Assembly (NCBI GenBank): GCA_902613065.1
Contig: CACMFU010000002.1
Coordinates: 93,266 to 157,265 of the forward strand
Direction: 5' to 3'
From: an uncultured Pelagibacteraceae bacterium
GTDB taxonomy: Bacteria; Pseudomonadota; Alphaproteobacteria; Pelagibacterales; Pelagibacteraceae
DNA length: 64,000 nucleotides
Below the pieces are notes generated by a model. The model was given only the letters and a program-made list of their open reading frames with translations, was not told the origin of the DNA and did no database searches. The position numbers and the translations under genes were made by a program. The first letter of the stretch is position 1, and each line of letters starts with the position of its first letter. Of the stretch, positions 1-10,541 are shown piece after piece.

Positions 1-911
1 ATAGATGTATTTGTTACTCCAATGGATTTTAAAATTCCTATATCTCTCGTTTTGTTTTTAACTAATATAGTCAAACCAGAAATAATATTAAATGCAGCTA
101 CAATTATTATTAAAGATAAGATTATAAACATTACATTTCTTTCAACTTTTAAAGCTGAAAATAATGACTCATTTAAATCTGCCCATGTATAAACATAAGC
201 GTCAGGAAATAACACTAATAAATTTTTTTTATAAGATTCAATATTTTTTGGATCTTTAAAATAGTACTCAGTAAATCTATTGTCTTTATTTTTATCAAAA
301 AAGTCTTCTAATGTATTAAGATTGATATATGCTACATTCTCATTAAATTCTCCTATACCACTATCAAATATTGAAATTACTTCGAATTTATCTTGCCTTG
401 GAAAAGACCCTACAATTGTTTGAACACCAGATGGTGACATAATTGTTATTTGATCACCAATATCTATATTAAGTAAGAAGCTTAAATCCTTTCCAATTGA
501 AATTGAATTATTTTGCAAATCTTTTGATCCAAAATATTTTTGATTATTTAATATTTCTAGATTCTTAAAATCATTTTTCAAATATCCTTTTAAAAGTACA
601 CCCTTTGTATTTAGTTTTGAGAGAATTACCGCTTCTCCATCATTTGAAACAATGCCTTTCGCAAAATCTATATCAGGTATATGAATTAAAGGCTTGTTGT
701 AAGGTTTTACAACAGCATGAGCGTTAAAACCTACAATTTTATTTATTAGCTCTGTCCTAAAACCATTCATTACTGACATAACAATTATTAGTACAGCTAC
801 TCCCAATCCAATACCAATGAAGGAAAAAATAGAGATTACATTTAAAAAGCCATCTTTTTTTCTAGCTTTTAAAAATCTAAATATAATCTCTTTTTCTAGT
901 TGTGAAATCAA
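1..911 (-). CDS. lolC: Lipoprotein-releasing ABC transporter permease, LolC/LolE family (3' end beyond window)
   Basis: Reverse-strand reading continuous from TTG at 911: ISQLEKEIIFRFLKARKKDGFLNVISIFSFIGIGLGVAVLIIVMSVMNGFR, typical LolC/E N-terminus; no stop before window edge; follows proS as in many alphaproteobacteria. Confidence 0.85.
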   Translation of the reverse strand, partial: MISQLEKEIIFRFLKARKKDGFLNVISIFSFIGIGLGVAVLIIVMSVMNGFRTELINKIVGFNAHAVVKPYNKPLIHIPDIDFAKGIVSNDGEAVILSKLNTKGVLLKGYLKNDFKNLEILNNQKYFGSKDLQNNSISIGKDLSFLLNIDIGDQITIMSPSGVQTIVGSFPRQDKFEVISIFDSGIGEFNENVAYINLNTLEDFFDKNKDNRFTEYYFKDPKNIESYKKNLLVLFPDAYVYTWADLNESLFSALKVERNVMFIILSLIIIVAAFNIISGLTILVKNKTRDIGILKSIGVTNTS

Positions 912-2236
912 TTTTGCTTAGCTTTTATTATTTGTGAAGCTATATCTTCAACTTTTAAATTTTGAGTTTCTCCACCAACTTCCTTGAACTCTAACAAATT
1001 TCCATCAGATTTACTTCCAATTATCAATTGATATGGAATTCCGATTAAATTAAATTTTTTGATTTTAGCTGAGATATTTTCATCTGTGTCATCAATGATT
1101 GTATCAATATTTTTTGATTTTAAAAATTCATATATTTTAATAGACTTTTCTAAATTAGATTTATCATTTTTGTTTATCATTGGAATAATCGCACAATCAT
1201 AAGGTGTTACTGACATGGGCCATTTCATTAAACCTTCTGTATCGTTATATTTTGCCTCAATTATGGCACCAACAAGTCTAGAAACTCCTATTCCGTATGA
1301 ACCCATTTTAACGAATTCCTTTTTTCCATTAAAATCTACAGTAGCATTCATTGGTTTTGAGTATTTATCTCCAAAATAAAATATGTGACCAACTTCAATA
1401 CCTTTGGTATTTACCCTAAATTTCTCTGGAACAGATTTTTCAAATTCATCTTTATTAAATTTTTCATCTGTTACAGAATAAAACTTTTCATATTGTTTTC
1501 TCAATGTTCCTAATGACTCTTTGTCTAGAATTGTTTTAGAGCTGTCTACATCAAAAATTCTTTTATCAGTATAAATTTTGCTTTCACCAGTGTCGGCAAG
1601 AATAATAAATTCATGTGATAAGTTTCCTCCGATAGGGCCAGTATCAGCAGCCATTGGAATTGCAGATAAATTTAATCTTTTAAAAGTTTTTAAATATGAA
1701 AGAAAAAATTTATTGTAAGAAAATATTGCATCATCATCTGTTAAATCAAAAGAGTAAGCATCCTTCATATAAAATTCTCTACATCTCATAATTCCAAATC
1801 TTGGTCTTAACTCATCTCTAAATTTCCATTGAATATGATATAATAATTGAGGTAAAGATTTATATGATTTAAAGGAGGATCTAAAAATTTCTGTCACAAG
1901 TTCTTCGTTAGTTGGGCCATATAACATTTCTCTATTTTGACGATCCTTAATTCTTAACATTTCTTCACCATAATCTTCATATCGTCCACTTTCCTTCCAA
2001 ATTTCTGATGATTGAATTGTTGGCATTAATATTTCTTGAACACCAACACGGTCTTGTTCTTCTCGAACTATTTGTTCTATTTTTTTCATGACTTTAAATC
2101 CAAGCGGTAACCAAGAATAAATTCCAGCAGAGGATTGTTTAATCATGCCTACTCTTAACATTAACTGGTGTGATTTAATTTTAGCTTCAGATGGATTGTT
2201 TTTTAGTATCGGAATAAATGATTTTGAAAAAAACAT
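908..2236 (-). CDS. proS: Prolyl-tRNA synthetase, short (~440 aa) alphaproteobacterial type
   Basis: Class II aaRS motifs (GIYSWLPLG, FRDELRPRFGIMRCREFYMKDAYSFD, GSYGIGVSRLVGAI). Confidence 0.97.
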   Translation of the reverse strand: MFFSKSFIPILKNNPSEAKIKSHQLMLRVGMIKQSSAGIYSWLPLGFKVMKKIEQIVREEQDRVGVQEILMPTIQSSEIWKESGRYEDYGEEMLRIKDRQNREMLYGPTNEELVTEIFRSSFKSYKSLPQLLYHIQWKFRDELRPRFGIMRCREFYMKDAYSFDLTDDDAIFSYNKFFLSYLKTFKRLNLSAIPMAADTGPIGGNLSHEFIILADTGESKIYTDKRIFDVDSSKTILDKESLGTLRKQYEKFYSVTDEKFNKDEFEKSVPEKFRVNTKGIEVGHIFYFGDKYSKPMNATVDFNGKKEFVKMGSYGIGVSRLVGAIIEAKYNDTEGLMKWPMSVTPYDCAIIPMINKNDKSNLEKSIKIYEFLKSKNIDTIIDDTDENISAKIKKFNLIGIPYQLIIGSKSDGNLLEFKEVGGETQNLKVEDIASQIIKAKQN

Positions 2237-2481
2237 TAATTTAAAAAGTTACGTAAATTTAAAATTTCATTAATTACTAATAAATATATAACTATAAAAA
2301 TACCAGACGTAATTAAAGTACAATAAATTATTTTTTTAGTTATTTTTGGATTTTCTGGGGCCCCAGGGTCAACACCCTCTATATTTCCCTTTTTTTCACG
2401 ATTAACATCTATAGGTAGAATGGCAAAAAAAACTATCCACCACAAGCACACATATACAACTATTGAGCCTGTAATACTCAA
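2236..2481 (-). CDS. DUF1467 family small membrane protein
   Basis: GSIVVYVCLWWIVFFAILPI...GVDPGAPENPKITKK; two TM segments; located between rnj and proS. Confidence 0.85.
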   Translation of the reverse strand: MSITGSIVVYVCLWWIVFFAILPIDVNREKKGNIEGVDPGAPENPKITKKIIYCTLITSGIFIVIYLLVINEILNLRNFLN

Positions 2482-4140
2482 TCAAATCCTCACTAAGTTT
2501 ATATTTGTATAAGGTCTCTTTCCTAATTTTTCTTTCGTATACTTTCTACAAGTTATTTTAAGAGCATCAATTAAATTTGATTCTTGCTTCTTATTATTTA
2601 AAGAAAAAGTTTTTGCTGTTTTTTCAATTTCCTCTTCAAGATTAAATGTAAATTCATCTTTTTCGTATATAGGTAAACCTCTAAAAGTTAATAAAGGTTT
2701 GTTGTGAATATTACCATTAGGTGTAATTACCAATGTTGCTTCTATTAATCCGTTGGTGGATAAATTTTTTCTTTCTTTGATAGATTGAGCATCTTCTTCA
2801 ACACTTATAGAGCCATCTACGTAAAGTCTTCCACTTGGAGCTTTATCATATACTTCAGGTTTATCACCTGGATAAATTCTAACTATATCACCATTTTCTA
2901 CTCTAACAGGATATTGTACTTGCATTTCTTTAGCAAAGTTTATGTGTTCAATCATATGTCTATGTTCACCATGAACAGGTATGACTGATCTTGGTTTTAT
3001 CCAATCATACATATCCTTTAAATCTTCTCTATTTGGGTGTCCTGATACATGAATAAATTCACTATCTTCAGAAATTACTTCTATACCTTCTCTTACTAAT
3101 TTATTGTGAAGTTTGTATAATTTTTTTTCATTACCTGGAATAATTTTTGAAGAAAATATAACTGCGTCCCCTCTCTCAACAAAAACATCTGGATGTGTAT
3201 AATTTGAAATACGGTTCATTGCACCCATTGGTTCACCTTGGCTACCAGTACATAAGTAAACAATTTTTTCTCTTGAAATATTTTTTGCATCTCTAGCATC
3301 AAGTGGTTCAATAACATTTTGCAAGTAACCACATTGCCTAGCAGCTTTATAAATTCTATGCATTGAACGGCCCACCAAAGCAATTTGCCTACCTGTTTTT
3401 TCAGCACAATAAAAGGCAGACTCCATTCTAGCTACATTTGAAGCAAAAGATGTAATAATTATTCTTTTCTTTAATCTTTCCATTATCTTTAGCATATTTT
3501 TTCTTACATCGAGCTCAGATCCTGCCCTTCCTGCACTAAATACGTTTGTTGAGTCACATATCATTGTCAAAACACCTTCTTCACCAATTTCCTTTAATCT
3601 TTTCGAATTCATATTGTCTCCAGTTAATGGATCTGGATCACACTTCCAATCACCAGTGTGTAATATATTTCCAACAGGTGTTTCAATTTTTAGTCCATTA
3701 GGTTCTAGTATGGAATGTGTTAATGTAACAAATTCTATTTTAAAAGGGCTTAAATCTACAATGCTGTTTAATTGAACAACTTTTAGATATCCTGTTACAT
3801 CAATTTTTTTTTCCTTAAATTTTTCTGAAATTAACACTGATGTAAATGGAGTAGCAAATATTTTACATTTTAGTCTTGGCCATATGTGAGCAATTGCACC
3901 AATATGATCTTCATGTGCATGGGTCAGAACAATACCTAATAAGTCATCTTTTTTATCAACAATAAATCCAGGGTCAGGATATATTAAATCAACTCCAGGA
4001 ATTGCATCATCTGCAAAAGTAACTCCTATATCTACAATTATCCATTTTCTATTATCTGGATTTCCATAGGCGAATAAATTCATATTCATCCCAATTTCTC
4101 CAGATCCACCTAAAGGGCAAAAAATTAATTCTTCTTTCAT
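2482..4140 (-). CDS. rnj: Ribonuclease J (metallo-beta-lactamase/beta-CASP)
   Basis: THAHEDHIGAI, HTGDWKCDPDP, CTGSQGEP, HVSGHPNREDLKDMYDWIKPRSVIPVHGEHRH motifs. Confidence 0.95.
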   Translation of the reverse strand: MKEELIFCPLGGSGEIGMNMNLFAYGNPDNRKWIIVDIGVTFADDAIPGVDLIYPDPGFIVDKKDDLLGIVLTHAHEDHIGAIAHIWPRLKCKIFATPFTSVLISEKFKEKKIDVTGYLKVVQLNSIVDLSPFKIEFVTLTHSILEPNGLKIETPVGNILHTGDWKCDPDPLTGDNMNSKRLKEIGEEGVLTMICDSTNVFSAGRAGSELDVRKNMLKIMERLKKRIIITSFASNVARMESAFYCAEKTGRQIALVGRSMHRIYKAARQCGYLQNVIEPLDARDAKNISREKIVYLCTGSQGEPMGAMNRISNYTHPDVFVERGDAVIFSSKIIPGNEKKLYKLHNKLVREGIEVISEDSEFIHVSGHPNREDLKDMYDWIKPRSVIPVHGEHRHMIEHINFAKEMQVQYPVRVENGDIVRIYPGDKPEVYDKAPSGRLYVDGSISVEEDAQSIKERKNLSTNGLIEATLVITPNGNIHNKPLLTFRGLPIYEKDEFTFNLEEEIEKTAKTFSLNNKKQESNLIDALKITCRKYTKEKLGKRPYTNINLVRI

Positions 4141-4892
4141 TTATTTAAATACATAGCAGCCTTTAAAACTCCATCAGTCGTTAAATTAGATTTTATTTTT
4201 ACTCTTAGTTTTAAAGAATTTTTAAACATTTTTGCTAGTCCACCAGTAAATATTATTTTATATTTTTTTTTGGTTTGTTTAATAATGGAATGAATTATAT
4301 TGTCAATCAGACCAGAATAACCGAAGAAAAATCCTGAATTAATAGCACTTATAGTATTTTTACCTACAACATCATTTGATTTTTTAAATTTTACATTAGG
4401 TATTAAAGATGCTTTTTTTGATAAATTTTCTAATGATAGATTTATTCCAGGAGCAATTACCCCTCCGTTATAACTATTTGCTGAGATTACATCAAAATTA
4501 GTTGCTGTTCCAAAATCTACTACAATATAATTATTTTTATTGTCAATTACTGATATTGCATTAGCTAACCGATCAGAACCAATTTGTTTTCTATTAACTT
4601 TTATACTTAATAATTTACTTAAATTAAGATTTTTTAACTCATTACAATTAGTATTAAAATATAATTTAAAATAATTTTTAATTTTCTTGTAACAGTTAGG
4701 AACAACGGAGCAGAATAAAATATGTTTCAATTTTTTATCATACTTTCTCAAGACATTTAAATTTTTTTTTAAATAATTTAAATTCACTTTATTTGTAGAA
4801 AGTCTGATTTTTTTGACAATATTTTTGTTTTTATAAAGACAGATTTTTATATCTGTATTTCCAATATCTCCGATAATGTAAAAATTAAGCAT
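4137..4892 (-). CDS. coaX: Type III pantothenate kinase
   Basis: DIGNTDIKICLY, GSDRLANAISV, VVDFGTATNFDVI, GGVIAPGINLSLENL, FTGGLAKMF. Confidence 0.93.
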   Translation of the reverse strand: MLNFYIIGDIGNTDIKICLYKNKNIVKKIRLSTNKVNLNYLKKNLNVLRKYDKKLKHILFCSVVPNCYKKIKNYFKLYFNTNCNELKNLNLSKLLSIKVNRKQIGSDRLANAISVIDNKNNYIVVDFGTATNFDVISANSYNGGVIAPGINLSLENLSKKASLIPNVKFKKSNDVVGKNTISAINSGFFFGYSGLIDNIIHSIIKQTKKKYKIIFTGGLAKMFKNSLKLRVKIKSNLTTDGVLKAAMYLNK

Positions 4893-5403
4893 AATAAGAA
4901 TATTTTTTTTCGAAGTTATTCTTTATAAAATTTATAATTTTAAATTTATTAATTTTATTATTATATTTATTTATATAAGTAGTTTCATATTCTTTTATAG
5001 TTGGACTACTTTTTATATTAATACCCACTCCAATAATTAGAAATTTTATTTCATTATAATAAATTATTTCTTGAAGAATTCCGCATACCTTTTTATTCAT
5101 AATTTTTAAATCATTTGGTAGTTTAATATTGATTTTATATGGAACAATATTATTTAAAATATTTTTTATTATTTTAAGATTTGAAAATGTAATTTTTTTT
5201 AAATTTAAACTTTCTCTAATAGGAAAAAAAATTGAAATAAAAAGATTTCCTCTTCTAGAAACCCATTTTTTTCCCCTTTGTCCTTTTCCATTAGTCTGGA
5301 TATCGCTAGTAACTATACCTTGTTTTATGTTTTGTTTGATTAATCTTATTGCTGTATCATTAGTGCTTTTGACACCTTTATAAGAATATATTTTGAGTTT
5401 CAT
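4885..5403 (-). CDS. birA: Biotin--[acetyl-CoA-carboxylase] ligase, short form (172 aa)
   Basis: TNGKGQRGKKWVSRRGNLFISIFFP, KLPNDLKIMNKKVCGILQE, IGVGINI motifs; ends before the usual C-terminal domain. Confidence 0.9.
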   Translation of the reverse strand: MKLKIYSYKGVKSTNDTAIRLIKQNIKQGIVTSDIQTNGKGQRGKKWVSRRGNLFISIFFPIRESLNLKKITFSNLKIIKNILNNIVPYKINIKLPNDLKIMNKKVCGILQEIIYYNEIKFLIIGVGINIKSSPTIKEYETTYINKYNNKINKFKIINFIKNNFEKKYSYYA

Positions 5404-6818
5404 TAATTTATGTTTATTTGTGAAATTATATCTACTATTCCACTTGGATATATAAAGTAAGCAAGGATGAAAAAAGTTGATGCTACTAATGTAAATTTTA
5501 AACCTAAATTATGTTTTGATTCAAATTTTTCTTTTTCTGGGTCAAAATATATTATTTTGATTATTCTTAGATAATAAAAAGCAGCAATTACTGTTGCCAG
5601 CAGTCCAACTATTGCTAAAAAATACATTTTTTCATTTATTACTGCCACAAAAATATAAAATTTTGCAAAAAAACCAGCTAGAGGTGGTATTCCTGCTAAA
5701 GAGAATAGCACAACAAGCAATGATAATGACAGTAACGGATGATTTTTTGAAAGACCCGATAAATCATCTATGTTCTCATAATATTCATCGTTTCGCTTAA
5801 GCATAAACAAACAACTAAAAAATGCTAAATTCATGACAAGATAAATTGTTATATATGTAATAGAGCTCTGCACACCTTGCGTTGAACCAGTAGATAAACC
5901 TGCAAGGGCATATCCCATATGACTAATTGAGCTGTAGGCTATTAGTCTTTTTAGATTTTTTTGACCAATTGCTGCTACTGCTCCGAATACCATTGATGCA
6001 ATAGACAAAAATATAATTATCATTTGCCACTGATCACCTAATTCATAAAAAGGAATGTATAGAAATCTAATAAATATGGTTAATGCAGCAATTTTTGGAA
6101 GTAATGCGAAAAACACTGTTACAGATGTTGGTGAACCTTGATAAACATCAGGTGCCCACATATGGAAAGGAACAGCAGAAATTTTAAAAGCTAATCCAAC
6201 TAAAATAAAAACTATTCCAAAAGTTAATCCATATTCTATTTCTTTTGTATTAACCATAATTTGATTAAAATTAGTCGTTTCTGAAAAACCATAGATAAGT
6301 GAACACCCATATAATAAAAGTCCAGATGAAAGAGCGCTTAAAACAAAATATTTTAATCCGGATTCTGTTGATAGTAAATTATCTCTATTAAATGATGCTA
6401 AAACATATAATGCTAATGATTGCAATTCTAATCCCATGTAAAAAACAATAAGATCATTTGAACTAATCATCACCATCATGCCTAAGATTGAGCATAAAAT
6501 AAGAATTGGATATTCAATTTTGCTAATTTTACTAATCTGAATGTATTTTGATGATGACAGCATTACAAAAATCCCAGACAAAATTAAAAGAATTTTCATA
6601 AATCTAGCTAAACTATCTATATTGTAACTATTATTGAATAATGATGATTGAATTTGTGTGTCTAAATTAATTATTAATGCTAAAGTAGCAACTAAACTTA
6701 CTGTTGTTAAATTATAAACTAGTTGAGAACTATTTTTCTTAAACACCCCAAATATTAATAAAAACATAATCATTATTGATATAAATAACTCTGGAATTAT
6801 AAGTTGTAGATTTTCCAT
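5403..6818 (-). CDS. nuoN: NADH-quinone oxidoreductase subunit N
   Basis: Proton-pumping antiporter-like subunit; last gene of complete nuo operon. Confidence 0.96.
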   Translation of the reverse strand: MENLQLIIPELFISIMIMFLLIFGVFKKNSSQLVYNLTTVSLVATLALIINLDTQIQSSLFNNSYNIDSLARFMKILLILSGIFVMLSSSKYIQISKISKIEYPILILCSILGMMVMISSNDLIVFYMGLELQSLALYVLASFNRDNLLSTESGLKYFVLSALSSGLLLYGCSLIYGFSETTNFNQIMVNTKEIEYGLTFGIVFILVGLAFKISAVPFHMWAPDVYQGSPTSVTVFFALLPKIAALTIFIRFLYIPFYELGDQWQMIIIFLSIASMVFGAVAAIGQKNLKRLIAYSSISHMGYALAGLSTGSTQGVQSSITYITIYLVMNLAFFSCLFMLKRNDEYYENIDDLSGLSKNHPLLSLSLLVVLFSLAGIPPLAGFFAKFYIFVAVINEKMYFLAIVGLLATVIAAFYYLRIIKIIYFDPEKEKFESKHNLGLKFTLVASTFFILAYFIYPSGIVDIISQININ

Positions 6819-8314
6819 TATTCGCCTAATGCTAATTTATTAATCTTGTCTAAATCATTCATATTTATCATATTTGCAACTGATACCTCTATAGAGTTAA
6901 TCAAAGGTTCTGGATAAAAACCAAAAAATATAATCGGTAAAACTAAAAGCCATAATGTAATAATTTCGAATCTTTTTAAATCAACCATTTTTTTTACATC
7001 TTCATTTATTAATTTTCCAAAGATAATTCTCTTATATAACCAAAGCATATATGCCGCCCCCAAGATCACTCCTAGACTTGCAATCGTTGCTACTAATATA
7101 TTCTTTTTAAATGCACCCATTAAAACTAAAAATTCACCAATAAAACCACTTGTTCCAGGTAATCCAAGAGCTCCTAAAGTAAAAACCATAAAAACTATTG
7201 CGTACTTTGGCATTATAGAAACTAAGCCTCCATATCTATTTATAAGTCTTGTATGAAGTCTATCGTAAACAACTCCAACACATAAAAATAGTGCTGCAGA
7301 TACCAAACCATGACTTATCATTTGGAAAATACTTCCTTCTATTCCTTGCTGTGTCATTGTGAAAATACCTAGTGTTACAAATCCCATGTGAGCTACGGAC
7401 GAATAAGCTATTAGTTTTTTCATATCTTCCTGCATTAAGGCTACTAGTGATGTATAAATAATCGCTATCAAACTAAGTGTGTAAACTAAGGGAACAAAAT
7501 ATAATGAAGCATCTGGAAACAAACCTAGAGAAAACCTTATAAATCCATATCCAGCCATTTTTAAAAGTATTGCAGCTAGTAAAACTGAACCAGCAGTTGG
7601 TGCCTCGACATGAGCATCTGGTAACCATGTATGCACTGGCCACATTGGTGTTTTAACGGCAAAGGAACTAAAAAATGCTAGCCATAATAAATTTTGGTAC
7701 TTAGCGTCGATGCCCAATTCGTATAACTTAATGACATCTGTTGTACCAGTTATCCAATATATTGATATAATAGCAACCAGCATTAAAACTGAACCTAACA
7801 AAGTATATAAAAAGAATTTAAATGCTGAATAAACTCTTCTTTCTCCACCCCATATGCCAATAATTAAAAACATTGGGATAAGACCAGCTTCAAAAAATAA
7901 ATAAAAAACAACTAAGTCCAACGAGCAAAAGACACCAATCATAAATGTTTCAAGTATCAAGATTGCTATTAAAAAATCTTTTAATCTATTTTTGATAGTT
8001 GCATTTACAGTTATTACACAAATTGGAGTAATGAATGTTGTAAGTAAAATAAATAAAATTGATATCCCGTCTACTCCAACTTTGTAATTAACAAATCCTG
8101 AAATCCATTCTCTTTCTTCAACAAACTGAAAGTTAACTATGGATTTATCAAAAACAATCCATAAATATAAAGACAAGAAAAAATTAGCTAAAGTTATAAA
8201 AAGGGCAACATATTTGCTACTTTGATATTGAGAATTAGACGATCTAACAAAAAAAATAAATAAGGCTCCTATTGTTGGAAGTAAAATTAATGATGATAGA
8301 ATTGGGAAATTCAT
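6818..8314 (-). CDS. nuoM: NADH-quinone oxidoreductase subunit M
   Basis: FFEAGLIPMFLIIGIWGGERRVYSAFKFFLYTLLGS, KTPMWPVHTWLPDAHVEAPTAGSV. Confidence 0.97.
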   Translation of the reverse strand: MNFPILSSLILLPTIGALFIFFVRSSNSQYQSSKYVALFITLANFFLSLYLWIVFDKSIVNFQFVEEREWISGFVNYKVGVDGISILFILLTTFITPICVITVNATIKNRLKDFLIAILILETFMIGVFCSLDLVVFYLFFEAGLIPMFLIIGIWGGERRVYSAFKFFLYTLLGSVLMLVAIISIYWITGTTDVIKLYELGIDAKYQNLLWLAFFSSFAVKTPMWPVHTWLPDAHVEAPTAGSVLLAAILLKMAGYGFIRFSLGLFPDASLYFVPLVYTLSLIAIIYTSLVALMQEDMKKLIAYSSVAHMGFVTLGIFTMTQQGIEGSIFQMISHGLVSAALFLCVGVVYDRLHTRLINRYGGLVSIMPKYAIVFMVFTLGALGLPGTSGFIGEFLVLMGAFKKNILVATIASLGVILGAAYMLWLYKRIIFGKLINEDVKKMVDLKRFEIITLWLLVLPIIFFGFYPEPLINSIEVSVANMINMNDLDKINKLALGE

Positions 8315-8315
8315 A

Positions 8316-10229
8316 TTATTTTACTATTAATAAAGTTAATAAAATTGAAAAACCTAAAAGCATTATAAAGGCATACTGATAAATATAACCTGATTGAAAC
8401 TTTACTGCTTTAAAAGAAAAAAGTTTTACCAAATTTGAAATGCCATCTGGTCCAAATTTATCGATTATTAATCCATCAATTTTTTTCCAGAGAAATATTC
8501 CAAAACTTTTTGAAGGTTTAATAAAAATTTGATCATACAATTCGTCAAAATACCATTTTTTTTGGAGAAAAATGTAAACTGGCATGTTTATGGAAACTAT
8601 TTCATTTACAATTTTAGTATTTTTAACAAATAGATAATATGACAATGGAATTGTTAGAACTACTAATGTAGGAGTTAAAAACAAAAACCAAGTTGGAGGA
8701 TGTTCTTTTCCTAATGGTTCTAGAAATTTTATAGATTCTCCCCAAAAGTTATACATTGTATCATGACCGATAAATAATTCTTTAAATAAAAATCCTGAAA
8801 AAACAGCACCAACAGCTAATAATACTAAAGGTAACATCATACTTAAAGGGGACTCGTGCATTGTATCAAGACTAAGATCTTTATTTTTGTAATCTCCGTG
8901 AAAAGTTTTAAATATTAATCTCCATGAATATATAGAAGTTATTACAGCAGTTAATACACCTATACCTGCAGCATAAATTCCAAATTTTGTTTCACTTATA
9001 TAAGCAAATTCAATTATTGCATCTTTAGAATAAAAACCTGATAAGAAAGGAAATCCTGTTAAAGCTAAAGTGCCAACAACCATTAATGCATAAGTGTAGG
9101 GTAATTTTTTAAATACTCCCCCCATCTTAGTAACATCTTGTTCATCTTTAAATGAATGAATTACTGATCCAGAGCCTAAGAAAAGTAGAGCTTTAAAAAA
9201 AGCATGTGTAAATAAATGAAACATTGCAACATTATATGCGCCTACACCTGCTGCAAAAAACATGTATCCCAATTGACTACATGTTGAATAAGCGATAATT
9301 TTTTTTATATCTGTTTGCACTAATGCAACTGTAGCTGCAAAAAAAGCTGTGGTCATTCCAACTAATGTGATTACAGACAAAGCTAATTCTGAGTACTCAT
9401 AAATTGGAGAACATCTAACTACTAAAAAAACTCCTGCAGTTACCATTGTGGCTGCATGAATTAATGCGGATACTGGTGTTGGACCTTCCATAGCATCTGG
9501 TAACCATGTATGAAGCAAAAATTGAGCTGACTTTCCCATTGCTCCAATAAAAAGTAATAAACAAATTAAATCTATTGTATAAAACTCAAAAGATAGAAAA
9601 TTTATTTTTTGATCTATAATTTCAGGTATTTTAGGAAAAACTTCGTCGTAATTTACTGTGCCAAAAATATAAAATATTAAAAAAATACCTAATGCAAAAC
9701 CAAAGTCCCCAACTCTATTTACTATAAAAGCCTTAATAGCAGCAGCATTTGCAGTTTCTTTTTTATACCAAAAACCAATTAAAAAGTACGAGCAAAGACC
9801 AACTCCTTCCCATCCAAAAAATAATTGCAAAAAATTATCTGATGTTACTAAAGTTAACATAGCGAATGTAAATAATGATAGATAGGACATGAATCTTGGT
9901 TTGTGTGGGTCATGAGACATGTAACCAACAGAATAGATATGAACTAAGGATGAAACTAGAGTAACTACAACTAACATTACTGCAGAAAGAGCATCAACTT
10001 TAATTGACCAATTTACATTTAAAGATCCTGAATTTATCCAAGTTGCGATAATTGCATTATGCTCATATCCTGATGAAACAACTTTAAAAAATATGAACAA
10101 AGATAATAATGCCGAAATAGAAACCAAAATACACGTGATTAATTGCGATAATCTATCACCAATGGTTTTGCCAAAGAAACCCGATATGATTGAACCTAGC
10201 AAAGGTAAAAATAATATTAAGTACTCCAT
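8316..10229 (-). CDS. nuoL: NADH-quinone oxidoreductase subunit L
   Basis: FFGWEGVGLCSYFLIGFWY, HTWLPDAMEGPTPVSALIHAATMVTAGVFLV. Confidence 0.97.
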   Translation of the reverse strand: MEYLILFLPLLGSIISGFFGKTIGDRLSQLITCILVSISALLSLFIFFKVVSSGYEHNAIIATWINSGSLNVNWSIKVDALSAVMLVVVTLVSSLVHIYSVGYMSHDPHKPRFMSYLSLFTFAMLTLVTSDNFLQLFFGWEGVGLCSYFLIGFWYKKETANAAAIKAFIVNRVGDFGFALGIFLIFYIFGTVNYDEVFPKIPEIIDQKINFLSFEFYTIDLICLLLFIGAMGKSAQFLLHTWLPDAMEGPTPVSALIHAATMVTAGVFLVVRCSPIYEYSELALSVITLVGMTTAFFAATVALVQTDIKKIIAYSTCSQLGYMFFAAGVGAYNVAMFHLFTHAFFKALLFLGSGSVIHSFKDEQDVTKMGGVFKKLPYTYALMVVGTLALTGFPFLSGFYSKDAIIEFAYISETKFGIYAAGIGVLTAVITSIYSWRLIFKTFHGDYKNKDLSLDTMHESPLSMMLPLVLLAVGAVFSGFLFKELFIGHDTMYNFWGESIKFLEPLGKEHPPTWFLFLTPTLVVLTIPLSYYLFVKNTKIVNEIVSINMPVYIFLQKKWYFDELYDQIFIKPSKSFGIFLWKKIDGLIIDKFGPDGISNLVKLFSFKAVKFQSGYIYQYAFIMLLGFSILLTLLIVK

Positions 10230-10541
10230 TTACCCTTTCAATCTGTCGATTTCTTCAACTCTTATTGTTCCAGAATTTCTGTAGTAAACTACAATAATTG
10301 CAAGTCCTATTGCGGCCTCAGCTGCAGCCACTGTTAATATGAATAATGTGAAAACCTGGCCACTCAGATCGTTAATAAAAATAGAAAAAGACACTAAATT
10401 TATATTTACTGCTAAAAGTATTAATTCAATGCTCATCAATATAACGATAATATTTTTTCTATTTAGAAAAATACCTACAATACCAATTGTGAATATAATA
10501 GCGGCAAGAGTTAAATAATGACCAAGTCCAATGCTAAGCAT
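10230..10541 (-). CDS. nuoK: NADH-quinone oxidoreductase subunit K
   Basis: Three-TM protein, [21 protein letters not shown]...[11 protein letters not shown]. Confidence 0.96.
   Translation of the reverse strand: MLSIGLGHYLTLAAIIFTIGIVGIFLNRKNIIVILMSIELILLAVNINLVSFSIFINDLSGQVFTLFILTVAAAEAAIGLAIIVVYYRNSGTIRVEEIDRLKG

Noticed and set aside
2785-2988. Plus-strand 67-aa ORF opposite rnj, and the many similar plus-strand ORFs opposite nuo, lon, clpX and tig genes
   Set aside because: Antisense shadows of strongly conserved genes; compositions are low-complexity and match no family
3216-3407. 63-aa minus-strand ORF inside rnj
   Set aside because: Alternate frame of ribonuclease J
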